Origin: Clostridiales bacterium
GTDB lineage: Bacteria; Bacteroidota; Bacteroidia; Bacteroidales; Muribaculaceae
Direction of reading: 5' to 3'
DNA length: 45,790 nucleotides
Assembly (NCBI GenBank): GCA_023666645.1
Contig: JAMPBP010000001.1
Span: 432,531-478,320 of the forward strand
Below are positions 1 to 8,141 of the stretch, piece by piece. Numbering within the stretch: position 1 is the stretch's first letter; each line of letters opens with the position of its first letter. The position numbers and the translations under genes are program-made. The notes under the pieces are model-generated. The model had not been told where the DNA came from, did not search any database, and saw only the letters and a list, made by a program, of their open reading frames with translations.

Positions 1-56
1 TACAGGAAATCGCCAAAATCGACCAAAATGCGCAAAAATCGGCAATTTTGACCAAC

Positions 57-84
57 AGAAAACGCCCCTGAAAAGAGGCGTTTC
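57..84 (-). terminator. Probable terminator of the mnmE operon
   Basis: An inverted repeat (aaacgcc at 60-66, ggcgttt at 77-83) lies just past the mnmE stop. Read on the minus strand it is followed by a short T-rich stretch (ttttctgttgg). The stem has one mismatch if extended toward the loop, so this is a moderate call. Confidence 0.5.
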
Positions 85-125
85 GTGTTATTCATTAGCT
101 AATTATGTGATTCTCAAGCGTTTAT

Positions 126-1508
126 CTATTTGCCGATGCAGAAGCGGTTGAAGATTGTTTGGAGCAGGGTGTCGGTTGTGATTTCGGTGGTGCCGGTTAT
201 TGTGTTCAGGTGGTGTATGGTTTCCCTTACGTCCTGTGCTATGAGGTCGCCGCTCAATTGGGTACGCAGTCCCTCGATGATGCGCGATATCGCTTGCGCG
301 GCGCGTTCCAGCGCTTCGTGATGGCGGGCATTGGTCACAAGAATTTCCTGTGATGCATTACGCTCATCGATGGTGGCAACCAGTAGGTCGACAAGTCGAT
401 CTATATCTTGACGCGAGCGTGTGCTGATGCCCATAACCTTGGATTGAGGGTAAGCATGGCTGAACCGGTCGGTCAGTGAGCTGATGGTGTCGTCATCGAC
501 CATATCTTTTTTATTGACCAGTATCAGGAGTGGCGCTTCTGTGTTAAGCTTGACGGCCGACGCCAGCGAGTCTATCTGTGGAAACACTGCATCGACCATA
601 TAAATGATCATGTGGGCATTGGTGGCTGCTTTACGGCTGCGCTCGATGCCAATGCGTTCGATGTCGTCGGTTGTGTCGCGCAATCCGGCTGTGTCTTGAA
701 ACCGGAATTGGTAATCACCGAGTGTCACCAGGTCGTCGACTACATCGCGGGTTGTGCCATGAATATCGCTCACTATGGCGCGGTCGTCGCCGGTTATGGC
801 ATTGAGAAGTGACGACTTGCCGGCATTGGTGGCTCCGATAATAGCTACCGGGATGCCTTGTTTGATGGCGTTGCCGGTGGCATATGAGTCGCGCAGACGG
901 GTTGTCTCGACATACAGTTCTTCGGCAAGTGACATGAGTTGGGAGCGTGAGGCAAACTCGACTTCTTCCTCGCTGAAGTCGAGTTCGAGTTCCAAGAGCG
1001 AGGCCAGGTCTACCAGTCGCTGGCGCATCTGGCTCATCACCTCTGAGTAACGGCCTCTCATCTGTGTAATTGCAGCCCGATGAGCAGCCCTGGAATCTGA
1101 TGCTATCATGTCGGCGATGCCCTCGGCTTCAGCCAGGTCCACACGCCCCGAGGCGAAAGCGCGGCGTGTGAATTCGCCACGTTCGGCAAGCCGGCAACCG
1201 GCCTTGCATAGCGTAGCAATCATTTCACGCTGAATGTATCTCGACCCGTGCATCGATATCTCCACCACATCGTCACCGGTAAATGACCGTGGCGATCGGA
1301 ACACCGTTGCCACCACCTGGTCAAGTATCTCCCCATGTGTGTCACGTATGGTGCCGAGATGGGCTGTATGACTGTCAACCTGTACGAGCCTACGTCCGGT
1401 CCACAGACTGTCGACTATCTCTATAGCACGATGGCCGCTCACCCGGGCCACCGCTATGCCACCTACACCACCGGGGGTTGATATGGCACATATCGTGTCA
1501 TTTGTCAT
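126..1508 (-). CDS. mnmE: tRNA uridine-5-carboxymethylaminomethyl(34) synthesis GTPase MnmE
   Basis: MnmE works with MnmG to install the 5-carboxymethylaminomethyl group on U34 of tRNAs that read split codon boxes. The 460-aa product has the folate-binding N-terminal domain, a helical domain, an inserted G domain with a GKSS P-loop (GATNAGKSS, about residue 225), DTAGLRDT and NKKD, and the diagnostic C-terminal FCIGK with its catalytic cysteine. The length is normal for the family. I chose the ATG at 1508 because it gives an ATGA overlap with the upstream nuclease stop and matches the usual start just before NDTICAI; an in-frame ATG at 1523 would add five residues. It is the last gene of a minus-strand cluster. 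Confidence 0.96.
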   Translation of the reverse strand: MTNDTICAISTPGGVGGIAVARVSGHRAIEIVDSLWTGRRLVQVDSHTAHLGTIRDTHGEILDQVVATVFRSPRSFTGDDVVEISMHGSRYIQREMIATLCKAGCRLAERGEFTRRAFASGRVDLAEAEGIADMIASDSRAAHRAAITQMRGRYSEVMSQMRQRLVDLASLLELELDFSEEEVEFASRSQLMSLAEELYVETTRLRDSYATGNAIKQGIPVAIIGATNAGKSSLLNAITGDDRAIVSDIHGTTRDVVDDLVTLGDYQFRFQDTAGLRDTTDDIERIGIERSRKAATNAHMIIYMVDAVFPQIDSLASAVKLNTEAPLLILVNKKDMVDDDTISSLTDRFSHAYPQSKVMGISTRSRQDIDRLVDLLVATIDERNASQEILVTNARHHEALERAAQAISRIIEGLRTQLSGDLIAQDVRETIHHLNTITGTTEITTDTLLQTIFNRFCIGK

Positions 1509-2377
1509 TGCATTCTGCTCCATCTGTTAAAATTGACGGTTGATTCCACTTTATCCTCAATATCATCGGGAAGTGCACTGAAAAAGTCGTGCCCTGTCAC
1601 AGCCTCAACCTCGTCGACTGTCACGGCACATGGCTGCATGCCACCCTTCACCGCGGCGTTGGGCATGATGAAGCCTATAGCTGCAGGGGTCTCGGAGTAG
1701 GGTGACAATATGACTTTGAAGAAGCGTTGTGGCACTGCCACGCCTGTCTCCCCGATGTGCATCTCCACGGGGTCAGTCAACACCGGACCCGATATGATGA
1801 TTATCGTGCTGTCACGACGGGCCCGCTGCCGGCATTTATCCTCAAGATTACTCCAGGCTCCCCGGTTCAACTTATTGTCCTGTGGAGCGATATTGGTCAT
1901 GTAGAACGACTCGCGCATGGCATCGGAGCTCCACTTCATGTCGGCGGCAGGGGCCATATGTCCCCTGTCAAATCCTGTGTTGCGATAGTCGGCCGGTGAG
2001 GCACACCCATCGACATGTGGATCGGCCATGAATTTTCCGGCTCGAGGTTCGTTACCGTCGGCCTCGTCGGCGGTCAGTTCATAAGCCACCCAGTTGGGGA
2101 TATGCATCGATGGATTGAACGATATGGTCATTCCCGTATACCTCACAATCTGCTCGTCGAGCAAAGGATTGGTGACCACCTTCTCGAGCAATGTGCGGCC
2201 GGGCATGGAGCCATATTCGGTAGCCGAATCCCGACCGGCCATTGCTTCCTGGCGCTTGGCGAGCATGGCAAGCACTGTGATTACACCGAGCAATATTATG
2301 GCATACAGCGGTTTGATACGCAAACCCGACGGTCGCGATATTGATGATTTACGTTTATGTCTCGTTTTTGATTTCAT
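1505..2377 (-). CDS. DNA/RNA non-specific endonuclease (NUC1 family), exported or membrane-anchored
   Basis: This is a sugar-nonspecific nuclease of the NUC1/EndoG type. The signature DRGHMAP (residues 137-143 of the 290-aa form) carries the catalytic histidine, followed by an Asn-containing NIAPQDNKLNRGAW segment expected to bind the metal. A basic N-terminus followed by one hydrophobic segment (about residues 25-41) suggests an uncleaved anchor or signal peptide, so action in the periplasm or outside is inferred. The start at 2377 makes an ATGA overlap with the preceding peptidase gene; an ATG at 2392 is the alternative. The gene sits between a metallopeptidase and mnmE with overlaps at both ends, so translational coupling is likely. 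Its role, perhaps nucleic-acid scavenging, is not shown by the sequence. Confidence 0.9.
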   Translation of the reverse strand: MKSKTRHKRKSSISRPSGLRIKPLYAIILLGVITVLAMLAKRQEAMAGRDSATEYGSMPGRTLLEKVVTNPLLDEQIVRYTGMTISFNPSMHIPNWVAYELTADEADGNEPRAGKFMADPHVDGCASPADYRNTGFDRGHMAPAADMKWSSDAMRESFYMTNIAPQDNKLNRGAWSNLEDKCRQRARRDSTIIIISGPVLTDPVEMHIGETGVAVPQRFFKVILSPYSETPAAIGFIMPNAAVKGGMQPCAVTVDEVEAVTGHDFFSALPDDIEDKVESTVNFNRWSRMQ

Positions 2378-3114
2378 TTTAACACTGGCCATTTGAAAGT
2401 TTTCAGTTCCTTGATAAGCAGTTTCTCATCTCCTTTGCAATATTGGTTACACAAGGCATGGAAAGCTGCGCTATGGTTCATGTGGGTCAAATGGGCAAGT
2501 TCGTGATTGATAATATAGTCACGCAACCTTGGCGGCAAAAACACTACAATCGAAGATATAGCTATTTCACCTTCCGAGGAGCAATGCCCCAGCACACGAT
2601 GGCCTGAGGATATTTTCCATCGGCGAGGTCTAAGACCGTGTTTTTCGGCCAGTTCACGCGCTCTTGGCAGCAGAATGAGGGGCGATACCTTTTTAGCCAC
2701 CACAAGCATGAGCTTGCTTATCAGCCCATGGACACCCGGGGCGTCATAACTCAATGCTGTCCCTAATGAAATAACAGGTTTAAGAGTATCGCCCGTGAGG
2801 GTGATTACCCGCGGTTTGAGATTTTGGCGACTCAGCGTAACGCTGAATCCGTCAAACTCCATTACCTGTCCCTCGCTGTAGAGCATTCCCGGCCTCATTG
2901 CAAGAATGCGGTCCTTCATTTCGAGGAGTTGCATCAAAGCTTTTTTCAACGGGTATCCGACAGGGACCACCACATGCAGTTTATCACCCCTCCATCTGGC
3001 CGACAAGCGCCTGGACTGTGACATGACATCAAAGTGCACAATGGCATTATCCAGTTCGGGAAACCGACCTTCAGTTCCCGGAAGAATGGTATCCATAGCC
3101 AACTGCCGTTTCAT
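2374..3114 (-). CDS. YgjP-like (DUF45) metallopeptidase-domain protein
   Basis: The C-terminal half carries HELAHLTHMNHSAAFH, the zinc-binding HExxH plus downstream His of YgjP/SprT-like M48-type peptidases. The N-terminal half matches the DUF45 layout, including the RRWKISSGHR region typical of the family (usually RWGSC). No signal peptide is seen, so the product should be cytoplasmic. Physiological substrates of this family are poorly known. The start is uncertain: the ATG at 3114, 14 nt past the nadK stop, gives 246 aa, while an ATG at 3141 overlaps nadK and adds nine residues. It is co-directional with nadK and the nuclease and probably in the same transcript. Confidence 0.88.
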   Translation of the reverse strand: MKRQLAMDTILPGTEGRFPELDNAIVHFDVMSQSRRLSARWRGDKLHVVVPVGYPLKKALMQLLEMKDRILAMRPGMLYSEGQVMEFDGFSVTLSRQNLKPRVITLTGDTLKPVISLGTALSYDAPGVHGLISKLMLVVAKKVSPLILLPRARELAEKHGLRPRRWKISSGHRVLGHCSSEGEIAISSIVVFLPPRLRDYIINHELAHLTHMNHSAAFHALCNQYCKGDEKLLIKELKTFKWPVLK

Positions 3115-3128
3115 TGTAATCCAACATA

Positions 3129-4013
3129 TCACACTCCCCACATGAGTTTATTGTGAAGAGTATCGGTAAATGTGTGACCATGCCGCTGTATCACCATTGT
3201 ATTGAAAGGAGCCTTCTTCACGGCAATTGTGCCACCGGCCTGCAATCTGTGGGAACGGCCGTCGATGCTCACCAGGAAAGTGTGTGCCCGACATGTCGTT
3301 GTCACCGTAATTCTGTTGGCATCACTGATCACCAACGGACGCATCGTGAGCGAGTGGGCCGCTATCGGTGATATCACCAGCGCTGACGCGGTGGGCTCTA
3401 TTATAGGACCGCCCACCGAGAGATTGTAGCCCGTGCTTCCTGTGGGGGTGGATATTATCAGACCGTCGGCCTGATAGAGTGTCGGTGATGCTCCGTTGAT
3501 GCTCACATTGCAATTGATCATCGACGCGTCCTCGATTTTTATCACCGCCACCTCATTGAGGGCATAGGGATAATTGGTAAACGTGTCGTTATCGTCGTCC
3601 ACCTGCAGCAGTGTGCGGCATTCAATCTCATAATCGCCATTGAAAAGATCCTCGACCATAAGCCCGATATCCTCAATATTATAGGCTGCGAGATATCCGA
3701 GGTGTCCGGTGTTCACACCCACAATAGGTATCGAGGTATCCCCTACCCATCGCGCAGTGCGCAGGAACGTGCCATCACCACCGAGACTTATCGCCACGTC
3801 GGCATCAAGACGCGCATCATCGCCCTCGACCTTGTCGACCGGGGGCTCGCCCGGCACCTCGCTGCGCAGGTAGCGGTAGAGTTTGGAATGCATCACTATG
3901 CTCACACCTCGGGCATGCAGACTTCCCAACAACCGGGATATGCGTGTTATGTACTCACCTTGACGGCGGTTACCATATATGGCAACACTTTTTATATTCA
4001 AAGGGTCAGGCAT
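3129..4013 (-). CDS. nadK: NAD kinase
   Basis: Phosphorylates NAD to NADP in the cytosol. The 294-aa protein has the GGDGT motif at residues 78-82, containing the general-base aspartate, then NTGHLGYLA, the NEVAVIK segment and the glycine-rich ISTPTGSTGYNLSVGGP segment that binds NAD. Length and motif order are standard for bacterial NadK. It lies 50 nt downstream of the ACT-like gene. In Bacteroides-type genomes nadK, a CBS-domain gene and pdxJ are neighbours (from memory), and that order is kept here. Confidence 0.97.
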   Translation of the reverse strand: MPDPLNIKSVAIYGNRRQGEYITRISRLLGSLHARGVSIVMHSKLYRYLRSEVPGEPPVDKVEGDDARLDADVAISLGGDGTFLRTARWVGDTSIPIVGVNTGHLGYLAAYNIEDIGLMVEDLFNGDYEIECRTLLQVDDDNDTFTNYPYALNEVAVIKIEDASMINCNVSINGASPTLYQADGLIISTPTGSTGYNLSVGGPIIEPTASALVISPIAAHSLTMRPLVISDANRITVTTTCRAHTFLVSIDGRSHRLQAGGTIAVKKAPFNTMVIQRHGHTFTDTLHNKLMWGV

Positions 4014-4063
4014 AGCTTATACATTTTTAAGAAGTGTTTATGACATCTTGGTCCAAGCCTACA

Positions 4064-4456
4064 TCACAACTCGATAAGGTGCAGCAACTCGGCCACACGC
4101 CGGCGGCTCTCCTCCTCGTCGACCGAAGGCGCGGCCCCCGACGACGCCAAGATTCCGTAACCATACCGATTGAGCGAACTCACCAGAGCATCGGTGGTAG
4201 AATTATCGACTCTGAGCGCTACGATGAGGTCACCGCGCTCAGTGCGTTCCGACGTGAGATTCAGATTCACCAGATTACAATCAGCATCCTCCACCGCACG
4301 GGCTATCGACGAGGCACTGTATCGGTCGGGACTCACTGCAATGAGCACCTCAGCCCTGTCGAGCGCTCGCGGATACAATATATCCAGCTCATCATCCCCA
4401 GGCATACCCCCGGGGATTAGTGCAAGATGGTCAAGTATTTTGATTTTTTCTGACAC
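4064..4456 (-). CDS. ACT-like domain protein, apparent remnant of a CBS-domain protein
   Basis: This 130-aa protein aligns by eye only with the C-terminal ACT-like portion of the roughly 220-aa CBS-domain protein that Bacteroides-type genomes carry between nadK and pdxJ. The recognisable stretch runs from [22 protein letters not shown] to the [10 protein letters not shown] segment. The two N-terminal CBS motifs are absent and replaced by about 30 residues without clear similarity. The reading frame is intact and starts about 45 nt downstream of a predicted promoter, so a functional stand-alone regulatory domain is likelier than a pseudogene. ACT-type folds often bind amino acids; no ligand can be named from the sequence. 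The match is from memory of the family, not a search. Confidence 0.7.
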   Translation of the reverse strand: MSEKIKILDHLALIPGGMPGDDELDILYPRALDRAEVLIAVSPDRYSASSIARAVEDADCNLVNLNLTSERTERGDLIVALRVDNSTTDALVSSLNRYGYGILASSGAAPSVDEEESRRRVAELLHLIEL

Positions 4457-4493
4457 GCTGCAAACAAAATTTCTGATTTGACTATTTATTTAC

Positions 4494-4501
4494 TACTTTT
4501 G
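4494..4501 (+). promoter_or_regulatory. Predicted -7 element of the pdxJ promoter (TACTTTTG)
   Basis: TACTTTTG fits the Bacteroidetes -7 consensus TAnnTTTG and lies 37 nt upstream of the pdxJ ATG. It rules against the upstream TTG codon at 4478 as start. The -33 element is weak: a TTTG at 4477-4480 is closer than usual. Confidence 0.5.
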
Positions 4502-4506
4502 CAGTA

Positions 4507-4538
4507 CAAAGATATAGAAAAAATTCCATATACGACAA
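4507..4538 (-). promoter_or_regulatory. Predicted promoter of the ACT-like/nadK/nuclease/mnmE cluster
   Basis: On the minus strand TTG (4538-4536), 21 nt, then TATCTTTG (4514-4507) fits the Bacteroidetes consensus. The -33 element overlaps the pdxJ start codon, and the -7 box lies 5 bp from the oppositely directed pdxJ -7 box. Confidence 0.55.
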
Positions 4539-5254
4539 TGTCTACAAATCTAAGCGTAAACATAAACAAGATAGCGACACTGCGCAATGCCCGCGGAGAG
4601 AACGTGCCCAGCGTAGAAAAAGTAGCCCGTGACTGCGAGGCCATGGGGGCCGACGGCATCACCGTACACCCACGCCCCGATGAGCGACACATCAAGCGGA
4701 GTGACGTCTATAACCTTCGCTCCATCATTCACACCGAGTTCAACATAGAGGGATACCCCTCACCTGAATTCATGGAACTTGTGCTCCTAGTCAAGCCCGA
4801 GCAAGTCACCCTTGTACCCGACGCGCCCGATGCCATAACCTCGAGTGCCGGCTGGAATGTAATCGGGAACGCCGACTTTCTCCGGTCTATTGTCGACAGA
4901 CTCACTGAGGCCGGTATCAGAGCCTCGATTTTTGTCGATCCGCAGCCCGACCAAATCAAAGCGGCAGCCCAGGTGGGAGCCGACCGCATTGAGCTTTACA
5001 CCAAGCCCTATGCCGATGAATACCCCCACGACCCCGAGAAAGCCGTAGAACCTTACACCACAGCCTCCCTGGCAGCTCACAAAGCAGGGCTCGGAGTCAA
5101 TGCAGGTCACGACCTGAGTCTGGTCAACCTCAAATATTTCCATGACCATGTGCCCTACCTCGACGAGGTGTCCATAGGCCACGCCCTTATCTGTGATGCC
5201 CTGTACCTTGGGCTTGCCGAAACTATAAGACAATATAAAGAAAGCCTCAAATGA
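4538..5254 (+). CDS. pdxJ: Pyridoxine 5'-phosphate synthase
   Basis: PdxJ condenses 1-deoxy-D-xylulose 5-phosphate with 3-amino-2-oxopropyl phosphate to make pyridoxine 5'-phosphate, the last ring-forming step of the DXP-dependent vitamin B6 pathway. The 238-aa TIM-barrel protein starts [15 protein letters not shown] and has [16 protein letters not shown] with catalytic residues, PEQVTLVPD, and the C-terminal [15 protein letters not shown] phosphate-binding segment. The start at 4538 follows from the family N-terminus and the promoter position. The stop overlaps the exbB start by 4 nt (ATGA), so it leads the exbBD-tonB operon. Confidence 0.97.
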   Translation: MSTNLSVNINKIATLRNARGENVPSVEKVARDCEAMGADGITVHPRPDERHIKRSDVYNLRSIIHTEFNIEGYPSPEFMELVLLVKPEQVTLVPDAPDAITSSAGWNVIGNADFLRSIVDRLTEAGIRASIFVDPQPDQIKAAAQVGADRIELYTKPYADEYPHDPEKAVEPYTTASLAAHKAGLGVNAGHDLSLVNLKYFHDHVPYLDEVSIGHALICDALYLGLAETIRQYKESLK

Positions 5255-5949
5255 TACAGCCCGAAGAAAATCTAATCAACACATTGACCGACAGCATCTC
5301 GGCCACCGTCCCAGCCCCCGCCCCTGTTGCCTCCATGAGCGTCATGGACCTTTGCATGCAAGGCGGCTGGCTAATGGTTGTACTGCTTGTCCTTTCGGTC
5401 GTGAGCATTTATATCCTGGTGGAACGAATGATAGTCCTGCACCGCGCCCAAAGCGAGGACACGACCTTCATGCACCGTATACGCGACTACATACACACGG
5501 GCGACCTTGAAAGCGCGCGCAACCTGTGCCGTGCCACCGACACGCCCTATGCCCGTCTCATCGACAAAGGCATCACACGCATCGGGCGCCCCATGAACGA
5601 TGTGCTTGTAGCCATCGAGAACACCGGCAACATCGAGGTGTCACGCCTTGAAAAGGGATTACCATGGCTTGCCACCACTGCCGCCGGCGCCCCCATGATA
5701 GGCTTCCTCGGAACCGTCATTGGCATGGTACAGGCATTCTTCAACATAGCTTCTACAGGCACAGCGTCCAACATATCGACCTTTGCCGACGGCATCTACA
5801 CCGCCCTGATCACCACCGTGGCCGGTTTGATTGTAGGATTGATAGCGCTATTTGCATATAACTATCTCGTGGCACGCATCAACCGCATCATGGCGGGACT
5901 TGAAGCTAAGACCATGGAATTCATGGACCTGTTGAACGAACCGGCATGA
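5251..5949 (+). CDS. exbB: MotA/TolQ/ExbB proton-channel family protein
   Basis: Inner-membrane proton-channel subunit that, with ExbD, powers the TonB-type transducer. The 232-aa sequence has an N-terminal periplasmic tail, TM1 at about residues 39-60, a cytoplasmic domain, and the conserved pair TM2 (138-165, with [14 protein letters not shown]) and TM3 (181-206, with [14 protein letters not shown]). These are the hallmarks of the MotA_TolQ_ExbB family. The start overlaps pdxJ by ATGA and exbD follows 4 nt after the stop, indicating strict co-expression. It likely energises the SusC-type transporters encoded at the other end of the window, although TolQ-like use cannot be excluded. Confidence 0.94.
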   Translation: MIQPEENLINTLTDSISATVPAPAPVASMSVMDLCMQGGWLMVVLLVLSVVSIYILVERMIVLHRAQSEDTTFMHRIRDYIHTGDLESARNLCRATDTPYARLIDKGITRIGRPMNDVLVAIENTGNIEVSRLEKGLPWLATTAAGAPMIGFLGTVIGMVQAFFNIASTGTASNISTFADGIYTALITTVAGLIVGLIALFAYNYLVARINRIMAGLEAKTMEFMDLLNEPA

Positions 5950-5953
5950 CATC

Positions 5954-6397
5954 ATGGCACTAAAGCGCACACATAGCATGACAGCAACCTTCTCGATGGC
6001 CTCCATGACCGACGTGATTTTCCTGCTGCTCATCTTTTTCATGGTGACATCCACATTCGTTTTCCCCACGGCACTCGAGGTAAATCTACCACAGAGTTCG
6101 CAGCAGACCGCGGTGAAACCTGGTGTGAGACTTTACATCGATGACCAGACTCAGCTATACATAGCCATAGGGGATGAAAATCCCTCACCTATGGAGATGG
6201 AGTCGCTGCAGTCCCGACTGGCCGAACTCGTCACCGAAGAATCAGCCCCGTCGGTAGCCCTATATGCCGATGAGAGTGTCCCCTATGGGAACATAATCGA
6301 AGTGCTCAATGCCGGCACCGCCGCCGGTGTCAAGATTGTCCTTGCCACGCGTCCCGTATCAACCTCCTCAGTAAGAAAATACCTCAGCACCCCGTGA
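5954..6397 (+). CDS. exbD: ExbD/TolR family biopolymer transport protein
   Basis: Partner of ExbB. The 147-aa protein has one N-terminal membrane helix (about residues 15-36) with the expected aspartate in ASMTDVIFLLLIFFM, thought to carry protons, followed by a small periplasmic domain typical of ExbD/TolR. Length and topology match the family. It lies 4 nt after exbB and its TGA overlaps the GTG start of the transducer gene (GTGA at 6394-6397). Confidence 0.94.
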   Translation: MALKRTHSMTATFSMASMTDVIFLLLIFFMVTSTFVFPTALEVNLPQSSQQTAVKPGVRLYIDDQTQLYIAIGDENPSPMEMESLQSRLAELVTEESAPSVALYADESVPYGNIIEVLNAGTAAGVKIVLATRPVSTSSVRKYLSTP

Positions 6398-7143
6398 ACT
6401 ACCATAGAGCACAAGGAAAAAGTGGAGACAACGATTCTCCCGATCGCAGCCGCTTGCTTGCCGCGATAATTTCCGTGGCCTTTCACGCCATGCTGCTCGC
6501 GGTGTGTCTCTTTGCATTTCTATCACCCGTCGGCGATGATGAGCCTACTCAGCCGCCCTCCGTGGAAGATGAGGAACCCGACATCACATTCAACGATGTG
6601 GTCGACTTTCAAGTAGGAGGTTCATACACCGAGCCCACAATGCTCATAGAGCCCGACCAGCCACCACTACTGAGCGATGGAGCCTCGACAGCCGAAGCAC
6701 CGCTGCCTCAGCCCGACCCTCAGGAAATCATGGAGAAAAAACGTGAGGAGATATCACGCCGGGTGAAATTTGCAACCAATACAGCCGATGAGAAGCAGGG
6801 CGACGGTGGCAACGACAACACAGCCTCTGCCACACCGCTCGACATCAACGCCGAGTCGACAGGCCTCGATGGATTTTCCAACGAAGGCTTCCCCAGTCCA
6901 TCGGGATTCAGCACCGTGGGCACAATAGCCGTCAATGTGACACTCGATGCAAGCGGACGCGTAATCGCCACCACCCACAACGCCTCACGTAGCTACGGCC
7001 CCGTGAGCAGCAACCGGCGCGCCATTGACGCTTGTCTGAACAAAGCCGCCCAGTCCAAGTTCAAACCGCTTCCAGGCACAACCACCGGCACCACCGGTGT
7101 AATCTTCTATCACTTTAAGAAAAAGAACAGAATCAACGATTAA
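6394..7143 (+). CDS. TonB-like energy transducer
   Basis: A 249-aa protein with a cytoplasmic stub, one membrane helix (about residues 20-44), an acidic proline-containing periplasmic linker and a C-terminal domain (about 170-245: VGTIAVNVTLDASGRVI then a FKPLPGTTTGTTGVIFYHF tail) of TonB-C type. It should carry energy from ExbBD to outer-membrane receptors. The start is a GTG that overlaps the exbD stop by 4 nt; no closer ATG fits. The linker is less proline-rich than in enterobacterial TonB. It could be TolA-like in function, but the context favours TonB. Confidence 0.85.
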   Translation: MNYHRAQGKSGDNDSPDRSRLLAAIISVAFHAMLLAVCLFAFLSPVGDDEPTQPPSVEDEEPDITFNDVVDFQVGGSYTEPTMLIEPDQPPLLSDGASTAEAPLPQPDPQEIMEKKREEISRRVKFATNTADEKQGDGGNDNTASATPLDINAESTGLDGFSNEGFPSPSGFSTVGTIAVNVTLDASGRVIATTHNASRSYGPVSSNRRAIDACLNKAAQSKFKPLPGTTTGTTGVIFYHFKKKNRIND

Positions 7144-7154
7144 TACTTTACACA

Positions 7155-8114
7155 ATGAAACCATTCAAGTTTACTCCTTATCTTAAAAGCGTAATATGGG
7201 GAGGCGACCGTATCGCAAGCCTCAAGAATATCGAGACCGAACTCACCGACATAGGCGAGAGCTGGGAAATATCAGGCGTGCCGGGCAACGAGACCACCGT
7301 AAGCGAGGGACCCGACAAAGGGCTCACCGTGTCGGCTCTCATTGAGAAATATGGAGCACGCCTGCTTGGTCAGAAGGTCATTGACCGTTTTGGAACCGAA
7401 TTTCCGCTACTGGTAAAGATTATCGACGCCCGACGCGACCTCTCGGTACAGGTGCACCCCGATGACGCTCTTGCCCGCAAACGCCACAACTGCAACGGCA
7501 AGACCGAGATGTGGTATATCCTCGACACCACCCCCGATGCAAAAATATATGCGGGACTATGCCGCCAGCTCGACCCCGAGAGTTATCGCCGCGATGTCGA
7601 GGCCAAGACCATAATGGAGGATATCACCGCCCATGACTCTCACCCGGGCGACATCTTCTTCCTCCCGGCCGGACGAGTACACGCCATCGGTGCCGGAAAC
7701 CTGTTGCTCGAGATACAGCAGACAAGCGACATAACCTACCGCATATACGATTACGACCGACGCGACGCCAACGGCATTCCCCGTCAGCTCCACACCGAGC
7801 AAGCCGCCGATGCCATCGACTACACCATCTATCCCGACTATAAGTCCAAACCTGCATTCATAAAGGAGGGAATGGAGCAACTCGCCAAATGTGACTACTT
7901 CGATGTGCGACTTCTCGACCTCAACAAGGGAAAGATTAATGTAGACTATGCCCCCGACAGCTTCGTCATCGTATACTGTGCAGAGGGAAATGTCGAAGTC
8001 GACTGCGACAACAGCGTAACCCTGCTCAAACCAGGTGATACCATTCTCGTGCCCGCTCAACGCGACAGCCTCGTAATCTCAGGCAATGGAAAGGCAGTCA
8101 CCGCCCACATCTAA
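7155..8114 (+). CDS. manA: Mannose-6-phosphate isomerase, class I (cupin type)
   Basis: Interconverts mannose 6-phosphate and fructose 6-phosphate, feeding GDP-mannose synthesis or mannose breakdown. The 319-aa length fits the short bacterial class I form. Zinc-site segments are visible: SVQVHPDDALA, KTEMWYIL and the PAGRVHAIGAGNLLLEIQQ stretch, with the family-typical SDITYRIYDYDR after them. It starts 11 nt after the TonB-like gene and 27 nt before the M24 peptidase, so it probably belongs to the same transcript although its function is unrelated. Confidence 0.95.
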   Translation: MKPFKFTPYLKSVIWGGDRIASLKNIETELTDIGESWEISGVPGNETTVSEGPDKGLTVSALIEKYGARLLGQKVIDRFGTEFPLLVKIIDARRDLSVQVHPDDALARKRHNCNGKTEMWYILDTTPDAKIYAGLCRQLDPESYRRDVEAKTIMEDITAHDSHPGDIFFLPAGRVHAIGAGNLLLEIQQTSDITYRIYDYDRRDANGIPRQLHTEQAADAIDYTIYPDYKSKPAFIKEGMEQLAKCDYFDVRLLDLNKGKINVDYAPDSFVIVYCAEGNVEVDCDNSVTLLKPGDTILVPAQRDSLVISGNGKAVTAHI

Positions 8115-8141
8115 ATTCATTTCAACACCGCTACAAAACTC

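Noticed and set aside
1-55. Roughly 10-bp periodic motif (cgccaaaat, gaccaaaat, cgcaaaaat) at the left end
   Set aside because: Only about four loose copies at the edge of the window, AT-rich; not enough to call a repeat.
4478-4537. N-terminal extension of pdxJ from a TTG codon
   Set aside because: It lies upstream of or inside the predicted promoter core and is not part of the family; the ATG at 4538 fits.
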